From: Comamonas sp. lk
GTDB taxonomy: Bacteria; Pseudomonadota; Gammaproteobacteria; Burkholderiales; Burkholderiaceae_C
NCBI RefSeq assembly: GCF_900564145.1
Contig: NZ_UOOB01000001.1
Coordinates: forward strand, 186,001-250,000
DNA: 64,000 nt
Direction: 5' to 3'
The notes below the pieces were generated by a model. The model was not told the origin of the DNA and did no database searches. It saw nothing but the letters and a program-made list of their open reading frames with translations. A program made the translations under genes and the position numbers. Positions within the stretch are counted from its first letter, which is position 1. Every line of letters starts with the position of its first letter. Of the stretch, positions 43,847 through 51,955 are shown piece after piece.

Positions 43847-44350
43847 ATGCCCCGCACATCCCTGGCCCCTTCTGGGGGCCGTCGCATCCAGACTCGACGC
43901 TCCGGCGTGCATGGCAAAGGCGTTTTCGCCGTGCAGGATATTGCCGAGGGCGAGACGATTATTGAGTACGTGGGTGAAGTGATTGGCTGGCAGGAGGCAC
44001 AGGATCGCCACCCGCACGACCCCAGCCAGCCCAACCACACGTTTTATTTCCATGTGGACGAAGACCATGTGATCGACGCCACGCACCAGGGAAATTCCTC
44101 GCGCTGGATCAATCACAGCTGCGGACCCAATTGCTATACCGACGAGCAAGACGGCCGCATCTTCATCGTGGCGCTGCGCAATATCGCAGCCGGCGAAGAG
44201 CTGAACTACGACTACGGCCTGATGGTGGAAGAGCGCTACACGCCCAAGCTCAAGGCCGAATATGTCTGCTGGTGCGGAGCATCCAACTGCCGGGGCACCA
44301 TGCTCGCGCCCAAGCGCGGCTGGCGCCCGCCCATGCCTGGGGATCAATAG
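43847..44350 (+). CDS. SET-domain protein lysine methyltransferase
   Basis: 167 residues from the ATG at 43847. A compact SET domain fills the protein: RRSGVHGKGVFAVQDIAEGE, then RWINHSCGPNC (the NHSC motif of the SAM/lysine site) and AAGEELNYDYG (ELxYDY). A post-SET zinc cluster CWCGASNCRG follows. These features match eukaryotic-type protein-lysine methyltransferases; related bacterial proteins exist in chlamydiae and Burkholderiales. The substrate is unknown. The divergent neighbour encodes a protein with a Lys-rich H1-like tail, an obvious candidate. Confidence 0.9.
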   Translation: MPRTSLAPSGGRRIQTRRSGVHGKGVFAVQDIAEGETIIEYVGEVIGWQEAQDRHPHDPSQPNHTFYFHVDEDHVIDATHQGNSSRWINHSCGPNCYTDEQDGRIFIVALRNIAAGEELNYDYGLMVEERYTPKLKAEYVCWCGASNCRGTMLAPKRGWRPPMPGDQ

Positions 44351-44363
44351 CGTCCCTTGATGC

Positions 44364-44425
44364 CCCTCTCTGCTTCACGCAGGGGGACGGTGCCTTCGCT
44401 GCGGGGCCGCCCTTGCCGGGCAACT
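44364..44425 (+). repeat. Second dispersed repeat family, copy A
   Basis: CGCAGGGGGACGGTGCCTTC then GCTGCGGGGCCGCCCTTGCC. The same block, about 80 percent alike, occurs inverted at 48757-48802. Confidence 0.6.
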
Positions 44426-44489
44426 CTGAACTGGGGCATGCTTGTTTTAGCCGCCTGCGTTGATGCAGGCCACTTTATGGACAACTGAA

Positions 44490-45323
44490 ATGACTCAGCC
44501 CATTCACTGGAATGCCGAAGCCCTGTGGCAGCACATTGCCCCCCAGCTGCCAGGCTTCAGCGTGGAAATTCTGCCCAGCGTGGACTCCAGCAACACCGAA
44601 CTCATGCGCCGTGCGCGCGACGGCCAGACCGATCCCGTTCTCTTGATTGCAGAGCAGCAGACGGCCGGTCGAGGCCGCCTGGGCCGCCAATGGGTTAGCG
44701 GCGTGGGCGATTCGCTGATGTTCTCTCTGGGCCTGCCCCTGACGCCCAGGGACTGGTCTGGCCTGTCTCTGGCCGTTGGCCTGAGCGTGGCCGAGAGCCT
44801 GCAGCCCCAGCTGCCGGCCGCGGGCAGCAGCATTCCCAGAATCGGCATCAAATGGCCCAATGATTTGTGGCTGGAAGGCGACCGCAAGCTGGCCGGCATC
44901 CTCATCGAAACGGCCAGCTTTGTGGGCAGCCATCAGCACGATGTGCACGCACCGCGCTATGTGGTGATCGGCATAGGCATCAATATCCGCCCCCGACCCG
45001 GCGACGGCATGCGCACCACGCCGGCCTGCCTGCAGGAGTTCGATGCCGCGCTGGATGCGCCCACGGCCCTGGCCTGCATCTTGCCCAATCTGGTGGCCCA
45101 GGTGCAAAGCTTTGCCCAGAGCGGTTTCGAGCCCCTGCTGTCGCGCTTTGCCCAGCGCGATCTGCTGGCCGGACGCGAAGTGGTGCTCAGCGACGGCAGC
45201 ACCGGTCTGGCCCAGGGCGTGGCTGCCGATGGCGGCTTTCTGGTACGCACCGCCAGCGGCGTACAGGCGGTGACCAGCTCCGAGATCAGCGTGCGCCCGG
45301 CCAGCAGCCCGCTGCAGGCCTGA
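44490..45323 (+). CDS. birA: Biotin--[acetyl-CoA-carboxylase] ligase BirA
   Basis: 277 residues from the ATG at 44490. The catalytic domain shows EQQTAGRGRLGRQWVS (biotinyl-AMP loop, GRGRxGRxW), IGIKWPNDLWL, KLAGILIET and GIGINI. A C-terminal SH3-like part ends GVQAVTSSEISVR. There is no N-terminal helix-turn-helix, so it is a catalytic-only form that cannot repress the biotin operon. It attaches biotin to the carboxylase BCCP. It overlaps or abuts the SPOR gene by 3 bp; coaX, often between the two in related genomes, is absent. Confidence 0.93.
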   Translation: MTQPIHWNAEALWQHIAPQLPGFSVEILPSVDSSNTELMRRARDGQTDPVLLIAEQQTAGRGRLGRQWVSGVGDSLMFSLGLPLTPRDWSGLSLAVGLSVAESLQPQLPAAGSSIPRIGIKWPNDLWLEGDRKLAGILIETASFVGSHQHDVHAPRYVVIGIGINIRPRPGDGMRTTPACLQEFDAALDAPTALACILPNLVAQVQSFAQSGFEPLLSRFAQRDLLAGREVVLSDGSTGLAQGVAADGGFLVRTASGVQAVTSSEISVRPASSPLQA

Positions 45324-45326
45324 ACC

Positions 45327-46094
45327 ATGCTGCGACTTGTTTTTTTGCTGCTGGTACTGGCCAATGCCGGCTATTACCTCTGGAGCCACGGCCACTTGGC
45401 TGCGCTGGGCGCACAGCCGGCAACTCAATCCGAACCCCAGCGCCTGCAGCAGCAGATTCAACCCGACGCCCTGCGCGTGCTGCCGCCCGGTGAAGTCCCG
45501 GCTCCAGCCCTGCTCCCTGAAGTCAAGCCGGTCACAGAAGCTGAAAGCAAGCCGCAAGAAGAACCTCAAGAGGATTCAAAGCCCCCCAAGACCGAGCCAA
45601 AAACCGAGCCCAGGCCCGAAGCCAAAGCAGACACCAAGGAGGCCGAGAGCTGCTATCTGGCCAGCAATCTTGACGAGCGCCAGGTCGGCCATATCCGCCG
45701 CGCCCTGACCGCCAAGCCCAAGAGCCAGTGGGAGCTGATACCCAGCCATCAGGGCGGTCGCTGGATGGTGTACATGGGCAAGTTTCCCGATGCCGAGTTT
45801 CTAGACCGCAAGCGCGTCGAACTGCGCCTGATGGACATCGAATTTGACCGTGCCGGCGGCGCTCTGGAGCCCGGCCTGTCCCTAGGGCGTTTCTCCAGCG
45901 AAGAGGCCGCACAGCGCCAGCTGGCCACGTTTGCGCGCCAGGGCGTGCGCACCGCCCGTGTGGTGCAGGAGCGCGCCGAGCTGACCACCTATGCGTTGCG
46001 TCTGCCCAAGGCCACGGCCAGCTTCAAGCAGGAAGTGACGGCCTTGCTGGGCAAAAATCTGGAAGCCAAGGCCTTGCGCTCCTGCCCCAAGTAA
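45327..46094 (+). CDS. SPOR-domain membrane protein
   Basis: 255 residues. One N-terminal membrane anchor (LVFLLLVLANAGYYLW), a long Pro/Glu/Lys-rich periplasmic linker (residues ~30-108), then a SPOR domain of ~75 residues (GGRWMVYMGKFPDAEFLDRK to GLSLGRFSSEEAAQRQL). SPOR domains bind denuded glycan strands at the septum, so a role in division or cell-wall turnover is inferred. The ATG is 3 bases after the birA stop, implying one transcript. A terminator follows. Confidence 0.85.
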   Translation: MLRLVFLLLVLANAGYYLWSHGHLAALGAQPATQSEPQRLQQQIQPDALRVLPPGEVPAPALLPEVKPVTEAESKPQEEPQEDSKPPKTEPKTEPRPEAKADTKEAESCYLASNLDERQVGHIRRALTAKPKSQWELIPSHQGGRWMVYMGKFPDAEFLDRKRVELRLMDIEFDRAGGALEPGLSLGRFSSEEAAQRQLATFARQGVRTARVVQERAELTTYALRLPKATASFKQEVTALLGKNLEAKALRSCPK

Positions 46095-46117
46095 AGCCCA
46101 AGCGAGCCACCAAGAAA

Positions 46118-46142
46118 AAGGCCTGCAATGCAGGCCTTTTTC
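46118..46142 (+). terminator. Terminator after SPOR gene
   Basis: AAAGGCCTGC and GCAGGCCTTT (46118-46127, 46131-46140) with loop AAT; the T run continues past the stem. Confidence 0.9.
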
Positions 46143-46153
46143 AATGAAATCGA

Positions 46154-46184
46154 CTGCTAGCCCAATCAATAAATGGGCTAGCAG
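46154..46184. repeat. Dispersed repeat copy with 11-bp arms
   Basis: CTGCTAGCCCA and TGGGCTAGCAG form a perfect 11-bp stem around ATCAATAAA, followed by the family tail CTAT. It lies between convergent genes and can terminate the Bug gene. Confidence 0.65.
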
Positions 46185-46193
46185 CTATCACTT

Positions 46194-47171
46194 TTAGTCG
46201 ATCTGAATATTGGCGGCAGCAGCCACCTTCTTCATCTTGGCCACTTCGCTAGCGATCTGCTTGGTGAAAGCAGCGCTAGAGGTGCCCGAAGGGTACAGAC
46301 CTTGCGCGGCCATGCGTTGCTGAACTGCGGGGTCCTGCAGCGCGGCGACGATGGCTTTTTGCACGCGTTCCACTTGTGCGGCAGGCGTGTTCTTGGGGGC
46401 CACCAGGCCGAACCAGGAAGGATCGTTGAGGTCGGGATGACCGGTCTGGGCGTAGGTAGGCACATCGGGCAGCACGTCCAGGCGCTCGTGCCAGGACACG
46501 GCCAGGGCGCGCATCTTGCCTGCCTTGATGTGGGGCAGAGAGGCCGCAACCTGGTCGAAGTACACGGGCACCTGACCGCCCAGCACGTCGTTGATGGCAG
46601 GGCCGGCACCACGGTAAGGGATGTGGTTCATCTCGGTGCCTGTGCTCTTGAGGAACTGCACGCCCCACATGTGGCCGATGGTGCCGTTGCCAGGCGTGGC
46701 ATAGGACACCTTGCCGGGGTTGGCCTTGAGGTAGGCCACGAATTCGGCAAAGGTCTTGACGGGGATGAGCTTGGGGTTGATCACGATCACGCCCGGAGCC
46801 TTGACGATTTCCGTCACGCCCACAAAGTCCTTGGTGGCGTCGTAAGGCAGCTTCTTGAACACGGCAGGGTTGACGCCGTGGGTGGACAGGGTGGCGATGC
46901 CGAAGGTCACGCCGTCGGTGGCACGGGCCACTTCAGCCATGCCGATGGAGCCGCCTGCACCGGCCTTGTTCTCGATCACCACGGCCTGGCCGCCCAGCAG
47001 CTTGGGCAGCACGTCCTGCATGTTGCGGGGAACCATGTCGGTAGCGCCACCGGCGGGGAAAGGCACGACGATGCGCAGAGCGCGCGAAGTATCCTGGGCC
47101 ATAGCCAGACCAGGCAAAGAGGAAACCACGGCGGCTGCAGCAGCGGTGTGAATGAAATGACGACGTTGCAT
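46194..47171 (-). CDS. Bug/TctC-type tripartite tricarboxylate transporter binding protein
   Basis: 325 residues from the ATG at 47171. The N-terminus MQRRHFIHTAA has a twin-arginine-like start, cleavage near AMAQ. The Bug fold shows IVVPFPAGGATDMVPR, VVIENKAGAGGSIGM (ligand loop), YRGAGPAINDVLGGQVPVYF and GLVAPKNTPA. Bug proteins capture carboxylates for TctAB transporters or act as sensors. No tctA/tctB genes are here, but the TctD/TctE regulators lie directly upstream in the same direction, suggesting a sensing or inducible uptake role. Confidence 0.92.
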   Translation of the reverse strand: MQRRHFIHTAAAAAVVSSLPGLAMAQDTSRALRIVVPFPAGGATDMVPRNMQDVLPKLLGGQAVVIENKAGAGGSIGMAEVARATDGVTFGIATLSTHGVNPAVFKKLPYDATKDFVGVTEIVKAPGVIVINPKLIPVKTFAEFVAYLKANPGKVSYATPGNGTIGHMWGVQFLKSTGTEMNHIPYRGAGPAINDVLGGQVPVYFDQVAASLPHIKAGKMRALAVSWHERLDVLPDVPTYAQTGHPDLNDPSWFGLVAPKNTPAAQVERVQKAIVAALQDPAVQQRMAAQGLYPSGTSSAAFTKQIASEVAKMKKVAAAANIQID

Positions 47172-47278
47172 CAGAAAGGCTCCCGGATCCAATGAAATAC
47201 CAAAAGCTTGCCTCCGGGGTGCGCACACCCTACGGGCAAGTCCTATAAAAATTCATTTTAGGGTAAGCAAGTATTTGC

Positions 47279-48730
47279 CTAGTACGCAGTTTCCGATATG
47301 CGCTGCGCAATAAATCGCACCGTAAACCGGGCGCCGCAGGGGTTTTGCCCCGGATTGGCGTCTTCCAGCAGCACTTGTGCACCATGTTGGCGCGCAATCT
47401 CCTGGACGATGGGCAGACCCAGGCCCGAGCCGTCGGCCTCGGTACCCAGCACGCGGTAAAAAGGCTGAAAGACCAGTTCGCGCTCGGTTTGCGGCACGCC
47501 GGGACCAGAATCCTCGACCTGCAGCAGCAGCACCCGGGCAAAGTGGTCTGCCAGCACGCGCACGGTGACCACGCCGGGTGCGCTGCTGCTGGAGGGTGTG
47601 TAGTTGATGGCGTTGTCCACCAGATTGCGTATCAGCTCCATCAGCAGCGTGGGATTGCCGTTGAGCCAGACGCCTGGCGTGCCAGCCTCTGCGCCTTCAT
47701 AGCCCAGGTCTAGGTGCTTGTCCATGGCGCGCGGCAGGCAGTCCAGCACCACTTCGGCGGCCAGCTCCACCAGATTGCAGGGCTGCATGGCGGGCACGGC
47801 GCTTTCCGCCCGCGCCAGCGCCAGCAGCTGGTTGACGGTGTGCGTGGCACGAATGCTGGAGCGGCCGATCTGCATCAGCGAGCGCTTGATTTCCTCAGGG
47901 CTTGTGCCTTCGCGCTGGGCCAGATCGGCCTGCATGCGCAGCCCTGCCAGCGGCGTCTTGAGCTGATGGGCGGCATCGGCCAAAAAACGTTTCTGGGTAG
48001 CGATGGAGTCGTCGAGTCGCTCCAGCAAATCGTTGACGGAATCGACCAGCGGCACCACCTCCAGCGGCACATCCTTGTGGTTGATGGGCGAGAGATCCTC
48101 GGGCTTGCGGGCCCGTATGCGCTCTTCCAGCCGGTGCAGCGGCTTGATGCCGCGCGCCAGCGCCAGCCACACCAGCAGCGCCGCCAGCGGCAGGCTGACG
48201 AACTGCGGCAGCATCACGCCCTTGATGATTTCCGTGGCCAGCACGCTGCGCTTTTCGCGGGTCTCGGCCACCTGCACCAGAGCGTGCTGCTCCCCGGGCA
48301 GCGGCATGCGCACCCAGATATAGGCCACGCGCAAATCAATGCCCTTGTACTCCTCGTCGCGAAGCAGCACCGTGCCGGTGGCCGGTGCCTCTTCCGTTTC
48401 CGGCGGTCTGGGCAAATCGCGCTCACCGGCCAGATGCTCGCCCTTGGCACCCAGCACCTGGAAAAACACCGTATCGGAATCATCGGCACGCAGAATCTCG
48501 GTGGCCGACTGCGGCAGATTGAACTGCACCTTGCCGCGCTGCACGATGACCAGCTGAGCCAGGGCCTGGGCGTTGTACTCCAGCGCCCGATCGAAAGGCT
48601 TGTTGGCCAGGCCCTGGGCCACCAGCCAGGTCAGCGCCAGGCTGATGGGCCACAGCAGCAGCAATGGCGTGAGCATCCAGTCCAGGATTTCGCCAAACAG
48701 GGATCGCTGCTCACGCTGAAAGATCTTCAT
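47279..48730 (-). CDS. TctE-like sensor histidine kinase
   Basis: 483 residues from the ATG at 48730. N-terminal membrane segment (LTPLLLLWPISLALTWLVAQ), a periplasmic 2CSK_N-type sensor domain (residues ~40-165), a second membrane segment (VSLPLAALLVWLALA), then HisKA with DAAHQLKTPLAGLR and the HATPase lobe (NLVDNAINYTP, VEDSGPGVPQ, GSGLGLPIVQEI). This architecture matches TctE, the citrate/tricarboxylate sensor. It partners the response regulator gene just upstream and probably controls carboxylate uptake. A GC-rich hairpin repeat lies between the two genes. Confidence 0.92.
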   Translation of the reverse strand: MKIFQREQRSLFGEILDWMLTPLLLLWPISLALTWLVAQGLANKPFDRALEYNAQALAQLVIVQRGKVQFNLPQSATEILRADDSDTVFFQVLGAKGEHLAGERDLPRPPETEEAPATGTVLLRDEEYKGIDLRVAYIWVRMPLPGEQHALVQVAETREKRSVLATEIIKGVMLPQFVSLPLAALLVWLALARGIKPLHRLEERIRARKPEDLSPINHKDVPLEVVPLVDSVNDLLERLDDSIATQKRFLADAAHQLKTPLAGLRMQADLAQREGTSPEEIKRSLMQIGRSSIRATHTVNQLLALARAESAVPAMQPCNLVELAAEVVLDCLPRAMDKHLDLGYEGAEAGTPGVWLNGNPTLLMELIRNLVDNAINYTPSSSSAPGVVTVRVLADHFARVLLLQVEDSGPGVPQTERELVFQPFYRVLGTEADGSGLGLPIVQEIARQHGAQVLLEDANPGQNPCGARFTVRFIAQRISETAY

Positions 48731-48756
48731 GGACAAGCGCTACGTAAGGTCAGAGG

Positions 48757-48826
48757 CAGCCAGCAAGGGCCGCCCCGCAGCAAAGGCTGCCGTCCCCTGG
48801 GGGAAGCGGCGCAGCCGCTCAGGGGG
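48757..48826 (-). repeat. Second dispersed repeat family, copy B, with cruciform
   Basis: The inverted counterpart of the 44364-44425 block (GGGCCGCCCCGCAGC...GCCGTCCCC on the plus strand). It ends in a two-part hairpin: CCCCTG/CAGGGG (48794-48799, 48820-48825) enclosing AGCGGC/GCCGCT. It sits between the tctD- and tctE-like genes and overlaps the end of the former. Confidence 0.6.
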
Positions 48827-49496
48827 AAGATATTTTTTCAAGGCAATAGCCCAGGCCGCGCACGGTGGCGATGCGAATCGGCCCCTTCTCGATCTTCTTG
48901 CGCAAGCGGTGGATATAGACCTCGATGGCGTTGTTGCTCACCTCCTCGCCCCACTCGCACAGGCGGTCCACCAGCTGGTCCTTGCTGACCAGGCGACCGG
49001 CGCGCTGCAGCAGCACTTCCAGCAGACCGAGTTCGCGGGCCGACAGCTCAATCATCTTGCCGTCAATCGTGGCCACACGGCCGGCCTGGTCGTATACCAG
49101 CGGCCCATGCTTGATGGTGGAGCTGGCGCCGCCCATGCCGCGACGCGTCAGCGCCCGCACGCGCGCTTCCAGCTCGGACAGAGCAAACGGCTTGGCCATG
49201 TAGTCGTCGGCGCCGTAGTCCAGGCCTTGCACGCGCTCTTCGATCGAATCGGCCGCCGTGAGAATCAGCACCGGCAGCGCATCGCCGCGGCCGCGCAGGC
49301 GCTTGAGCACCTCCAGCCCATGCATCTTGGGCAGACCCAGATCCAGAATCAGCAAATCAAACTCGCTGTTGGTGAGCAAGGCGGCATCGGCCTCGCTGCC
49401 GCTGGCCACATGGCTGACCACGGCACCCGAGCTGCGCAGCGTGCGCAGCAAGCCATCGGCCAGCACCTGGTCGTCTTCAGCAATCAGTATGCGCAT
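48819..49496 (-). CDS. TctD-like OmpR-family response regulator
   Basis: 225 residues. The receiver domain has ILIAEDDQVL (acidic pocket), LILDLGLPKM (phosphoacceptor Asp51) and ADDYMAKPF (switch Lys). The winged-helix output shows ELSARELGLLEVLLQRAGRLV and NNAIEVYIHRLRKKI. It forms a two-component pair with the downstream kinase. Typical of TctD, which activates tricarboxylate transport genes; the Bug gene 1.6 kb downstream is a likely target. Confidence 0.93.
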   Translation of the reverse strand: MRILIAEDDQVLADGLLRTLRSSGAVVSHVASGSEADAALLTNSEFDLLILDLGLPKMHGLEVLKRLRGRGDALPVLILTAADSIEERVQGLDYGADDYMAKPFALSELEARVRALTRRGMGGASSTIKHGPLVYDQAGRVATIDGKMIELSARELGLLEVLLQRAGRLVSKDQLVDRLCEWGEEVSNNAIEVYIHRLRKKIEKGPIRIATVRGLGYCLEKISSP

Positions 49497-49611
49497 GGGG
49501 TTGTCTCCTGGTTATGTATGGCTGCCGCAGGGCAGGCAGTCTGCAAATCTGCGGCGCCTTTGCTGCCATTGTAGAGAGCGGCCCGCCGTCTGCAGACTCA
49601 ACGGCAGCGCT

Positions 49612-50103
49612 TCAATAGCCTTCGGCATAGGCTTCCAGACCCAGAGCCACCACCGTGGCCACATCCTCGCCCACGGCCTCCCTAAATTCGGCCTGTGCCT
49701 GCGCGACGGCATCGTGAAAGGCTTTGAGCCATGCCAGCCCGCTTTGCGTGAAGCGCACCCGCTTTGCGCGCGCATCGCGCGCGTCGATTTCGCGCGTCAC
49801 CAGACCCCAGGCCTCGCACTGGGCCACCAGGTCGGCCATGGCCTGTTTGCTCATGCCGGCCTTCTCGGCCAGATCGGTAAGCCGGTCTCCGGCCAGCGAC
49901 AAATGCCTTGTGATGTGGATATGGGCAGCGCCCACCTTGTCGCGCGCCGCCAGATTGGACAGCGCCAGCGGCACCTCCAGATCGCGCGCCATGAGCTGCA
50001 GCACGCGCGCATCGAACCGGCGCATGGCATGGCCCAGCAAGCGACCCAGATGGGTTTGCCGCCAGGCATCGTCGGCAGGGGTCACGGGGGCGATTTCGGT
50101 CAT
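49612..50103 (-). CDS. MarR family transcriptional regulator
   Basis: 163 residues. LGRLLGHAMRRFDARVLQLM is the dimerisation helix, DRLTDLAEKAGMSKQAMADLVAQ the winged helix with recognition helix, and DARDARAKRVRFTQSGLAW the wing (key residues DARDxRAK). The ligand and targets are unknown. An imperfect palindrome sits 8 bases upstream of the start codon and suggests autoregulation. The gene is divergent from recA. Confidence 0.88.
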   Translation of the reverse strand: MTEIAPVTPADDAWRQTHLGRLLGHAMRRFDARVLQLMARDLEVPLALSNLAARDKVGAAHIHITRHLSLAGDRLTDLAEKAGMSKQAMADLVAQCEAWGLVTREIDARDARAKRVRFTQSGLAWLKAFHDAVAQAQAEFREAVGEDVATVVALGLEAYAEGY

Positions 50104-50110
50104 TGATTAA

Positions 50111-50129
50111 TAGTAAGGCAAACTGACTA
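50111..50129. promoter_or_regulatory. Candidate MarR operator
   Basis: TAGTAAGGCAAACTGACTA has outer arms TAGTnAG/CTnACTA, 19 bp overall, close to typical MarR sites, and abuts the marR-type start (50103). Confidence 0.45.
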
Positions 50130-50134
50130 AATAT

Positions 50135-50164
50135 TTCAACACATGGCAAGTACAAGCCCATAAA
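50135..50164 (+). promoter_or_regulatory. Likely recA promoter
   Basis: TTCAAC (50135-50140) and CATAAA (50159-50164) with an 18-base spacer are 4/6 matches to -35 and -10. The LexA box begins 2 bases downstream, over the expected start point. Confidence 0.45.
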
Positions 50165-50165
50165 C

Positions 50166-50185
50166 TACTGTTCAAGCATCCAGTT
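50166..50185. promoter_or_regulatory. LexA (SOS) box of recA
   Basis: TACTGTTCAAGCATCCAGTT fits CTG-N10-CAG exactly, with flanking TA matching TACTG...CAGTA at 9 of 10 conserved positions. It is 57 bp before the recA ATG. Confidence 0.75.
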
Positions 50186-50242
50186 CTGAAGCCAATACAG
50201 AGCTGACCCCAGACCGCCGCACCACCGACCCAGGAGCTAGAT

Positions 50243-51355
50243 ATGAACGCCACAGCCAAGTCCGCAGACGCCAACAGCGAAAAAGCCAAAGCACTGGCAG
50301 CCGCACTCGCCCAGATCGAAAAGCAGTTCGGCAAGGGCACCATCATGAAGCTGGGCGAAGGCGAAGCCATCCAGGACATCCAGGTGGTTTCCACCGGCTC
50401 TCTGGGTCTGGACATTGCTCTGGGCGTAGGCGGCCTGCCCCGCGGCCGCGTGATCGAAATCTACGGCCCCGAGTCCTCGGGCAAGACCACGCTGACGCTG
50501 CAGGTGATTGCCGAGATGCAAAAGCTGGCCGGCACCTGCGCCTTCATCGACGCCGAACACGCACTGGACACCGGCTATGCTCAGAAGCTGGGGGTGAACC
50601 TCAATGAGCTGCTGATCAGCCAGCCCGACACCGGCGAGCAGGCACTGGAAGTGGTGGACAGCCTGGTGCGCTCCGGCGCCGTGGATCTGATCGTCATCGA
50701 CTCGGTGGCCGCCCTGACCCCCAAGGCCGAAATCGAAGGCGAAATGGGCGATGCCCTGCCCGGCCTGCAAGCGCGTCTGATGAGCCAGGCCCTGCGCAAG
50801 CTGACCGCCACCATCAAGAAGACCAACTGCATGGTCATCTTCATCAACCAGATCCGCATGAAGATCGGCGTGATGTTCGGTTCGCCCGAAACCACCACCG
50901 GCGGCAATGCGCTGAAGTTCTACGCCTCGGTGCGCCTGGATATCCGCCGCACCGGCACCATCAAAAAAGGCGACGAAGCCATCGGCAACGAAACCAAGGT
51001 CAAGGTTGTCAAGAACAAGGTTTCGCCTCCATTCAAGACCGCCGAGTTCGACATCCTGTTTGGCGAAGGCATCAGCCGCGAAGGTGAAATTCTGGACATG
51101 GGCGTGACCGCCAAGATCCTCGAAAAATCCGGTGCCTGGTATGCCTACAACGGCGAAAAAATCGGCCAGGGCCGCGACAACTCACGTGAATTCCTGCGTG
51201 AAAACCCCGCCCTGGCTTTCGAAATCGAAAACAAGGTGCGCGACAGCCTGGGCATTGCTCTGCTGCCCGGCGCAGGCAACAGCGATGTGCCCGAAGCCAA
51301 GCCCGCCAAGAACGGCAAGGGCAAGGTCGACAAAGACGGCGTGATCGCGGAATAA
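50243..51355 (+). CDS. recA: Recombinase RecA
   Basis: 370 residues; CAGGAG lies 6 bases before the ATG. Walker A is [13 protein letters not shown], Walker [11 protein letters not shown], and the DNA-binding loops follow ([19 protein letters not shown] for L1 and [20 protein letters not shown] for L2, described by their key residues). The C-terminal ~25 residues are Lys/Ala/Gly-rich and acidic-ended. RecA drives homologous recombination and activates LexA self-cleavage. A LexA box precedes it and recX follows. Confidence 0.98.
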   Translation: MNATAKSADANSEKAKALAAALAQIEKQFGKGTIMKLGEGEAIQDIQVVSTGSLGLDIALGVGGLPRGRVIEIYGPESSGKTTLTLQVIAEMQKLAGTCAFIDAEHALDTGYAQKLGVNLNELLISQPDTGEQALEVVDSLVRSGAVDLIVIDSVAALTPKAEIEGEMGDALPGLQARLMSQALRKLTATIKKTNCMVIFINQIRMKIGVMFGSPETTTGGNALKFYASVRLDIRRTGTIKKGDEAIGNETKVKVVKNKVSPPFKTAEFDILFGEGISREGEILDMGVTAKILEKSGAWYAYNGEKIGQGRDNSREFLRENPALAFEIENKVRDSLGIALLPGAGNSDVPEAKPAKNGKGKVDKDGVIAE

Positions 51356-51443
51356 AACGCGCTGCGCACGGCAATGGCGCCTCTGAAACGGAGCGCGCCA
51401 GTTTTGAAATCTGGGTCTTGCCGCCCTACAGGTTGCCATCTTT

Positions 51444-51468
51444 GCGCAGGTTCGTCCTGCGCCTTTTT
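51444..51468 (+). terminator. Attenuating terminator between recA and recX
   Basis: GCGCAGG (51444-51450) and CCTGCGC (51456-51462) with loop TTCGT, followed by TTTTTGT. It should let only part of the recA transcripts continue into recX, which keeps RecX scarce. Confidence 0.85.
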
Positions 51469-51488
51469 GTTTCTGGAGAACTGCTGAC

Positions 51489-51944
51489 ATGGGCTTTGCC
51501 AAGCTCTCGCTCAAGGGTCGCGCACTCAAGTTGCTGTCGCAACGCGAACACTCACGGCTGGAATTGCAGCGCAAGCTGATCGGGTATGTGGAGGAAGGCG
51601 ATGACCTGAACGCCATTCTGGATGAGCTGGAAAAGCGCGGCTTCATCAGCGTGCAGCGGGTGGTGGAGTCTGTGATCCACAGCAAGGCGCGCCGCTATGG
51701 CTCGGCGCGCCTGGTGCAGGAGCTCAGAACCAAGGGGCTCGATGACGACACCCTGCGCAGCGCCGCCGAGCAGCTGCGCGATACCGAGCTGCAGCGCGCC
51801 CATGCGCTCTGGCTGCAGCGCTTTGGCAGCCAGCCGCAAACGCCGCAAGAGCATATGAAGCAGATGCGCTTTCTGGCCTCTCGCGGCTTTAGCGCCGAAA
51901 TTGCCAGCAAGGTGCTGCGCGGCAAAGGTTTTGAAGAAGAGTGA
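51489..51944 (+). CDS. recX: RecA modulator RecX
   Basis: 151 residues built from RecX three-helix repeats: LKGRALKLLSQREHSRLELQRKL, then LEKRGFISVQRVVESVI and KARRYGSARLVQELRTKGL, and MRFLASRGFSAEIASKVLRG at the end (key stretches only). It binds the RecA filament and limits its extension. The gene lies 133 bp after recA with a terminator between them. The ATG at 51489 is preceded by a GGAGAA site. Confidence 0.95.
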   Translation: MGFAKLSLKGRALKLLSQREHSRLELQRKLIGYVEEGDDLNAILDELEKRGFISVQRVVESVIHSKARRYGSARLVQELRTKGLDDDTLRSAAEQLRDTELQRAHALWLQRFGSQPQTPQEHMKQMRFLASRGFSAEIASKVLRGKGFEEE

Positions 51945-51955
51945 AGCCGGGCGGG

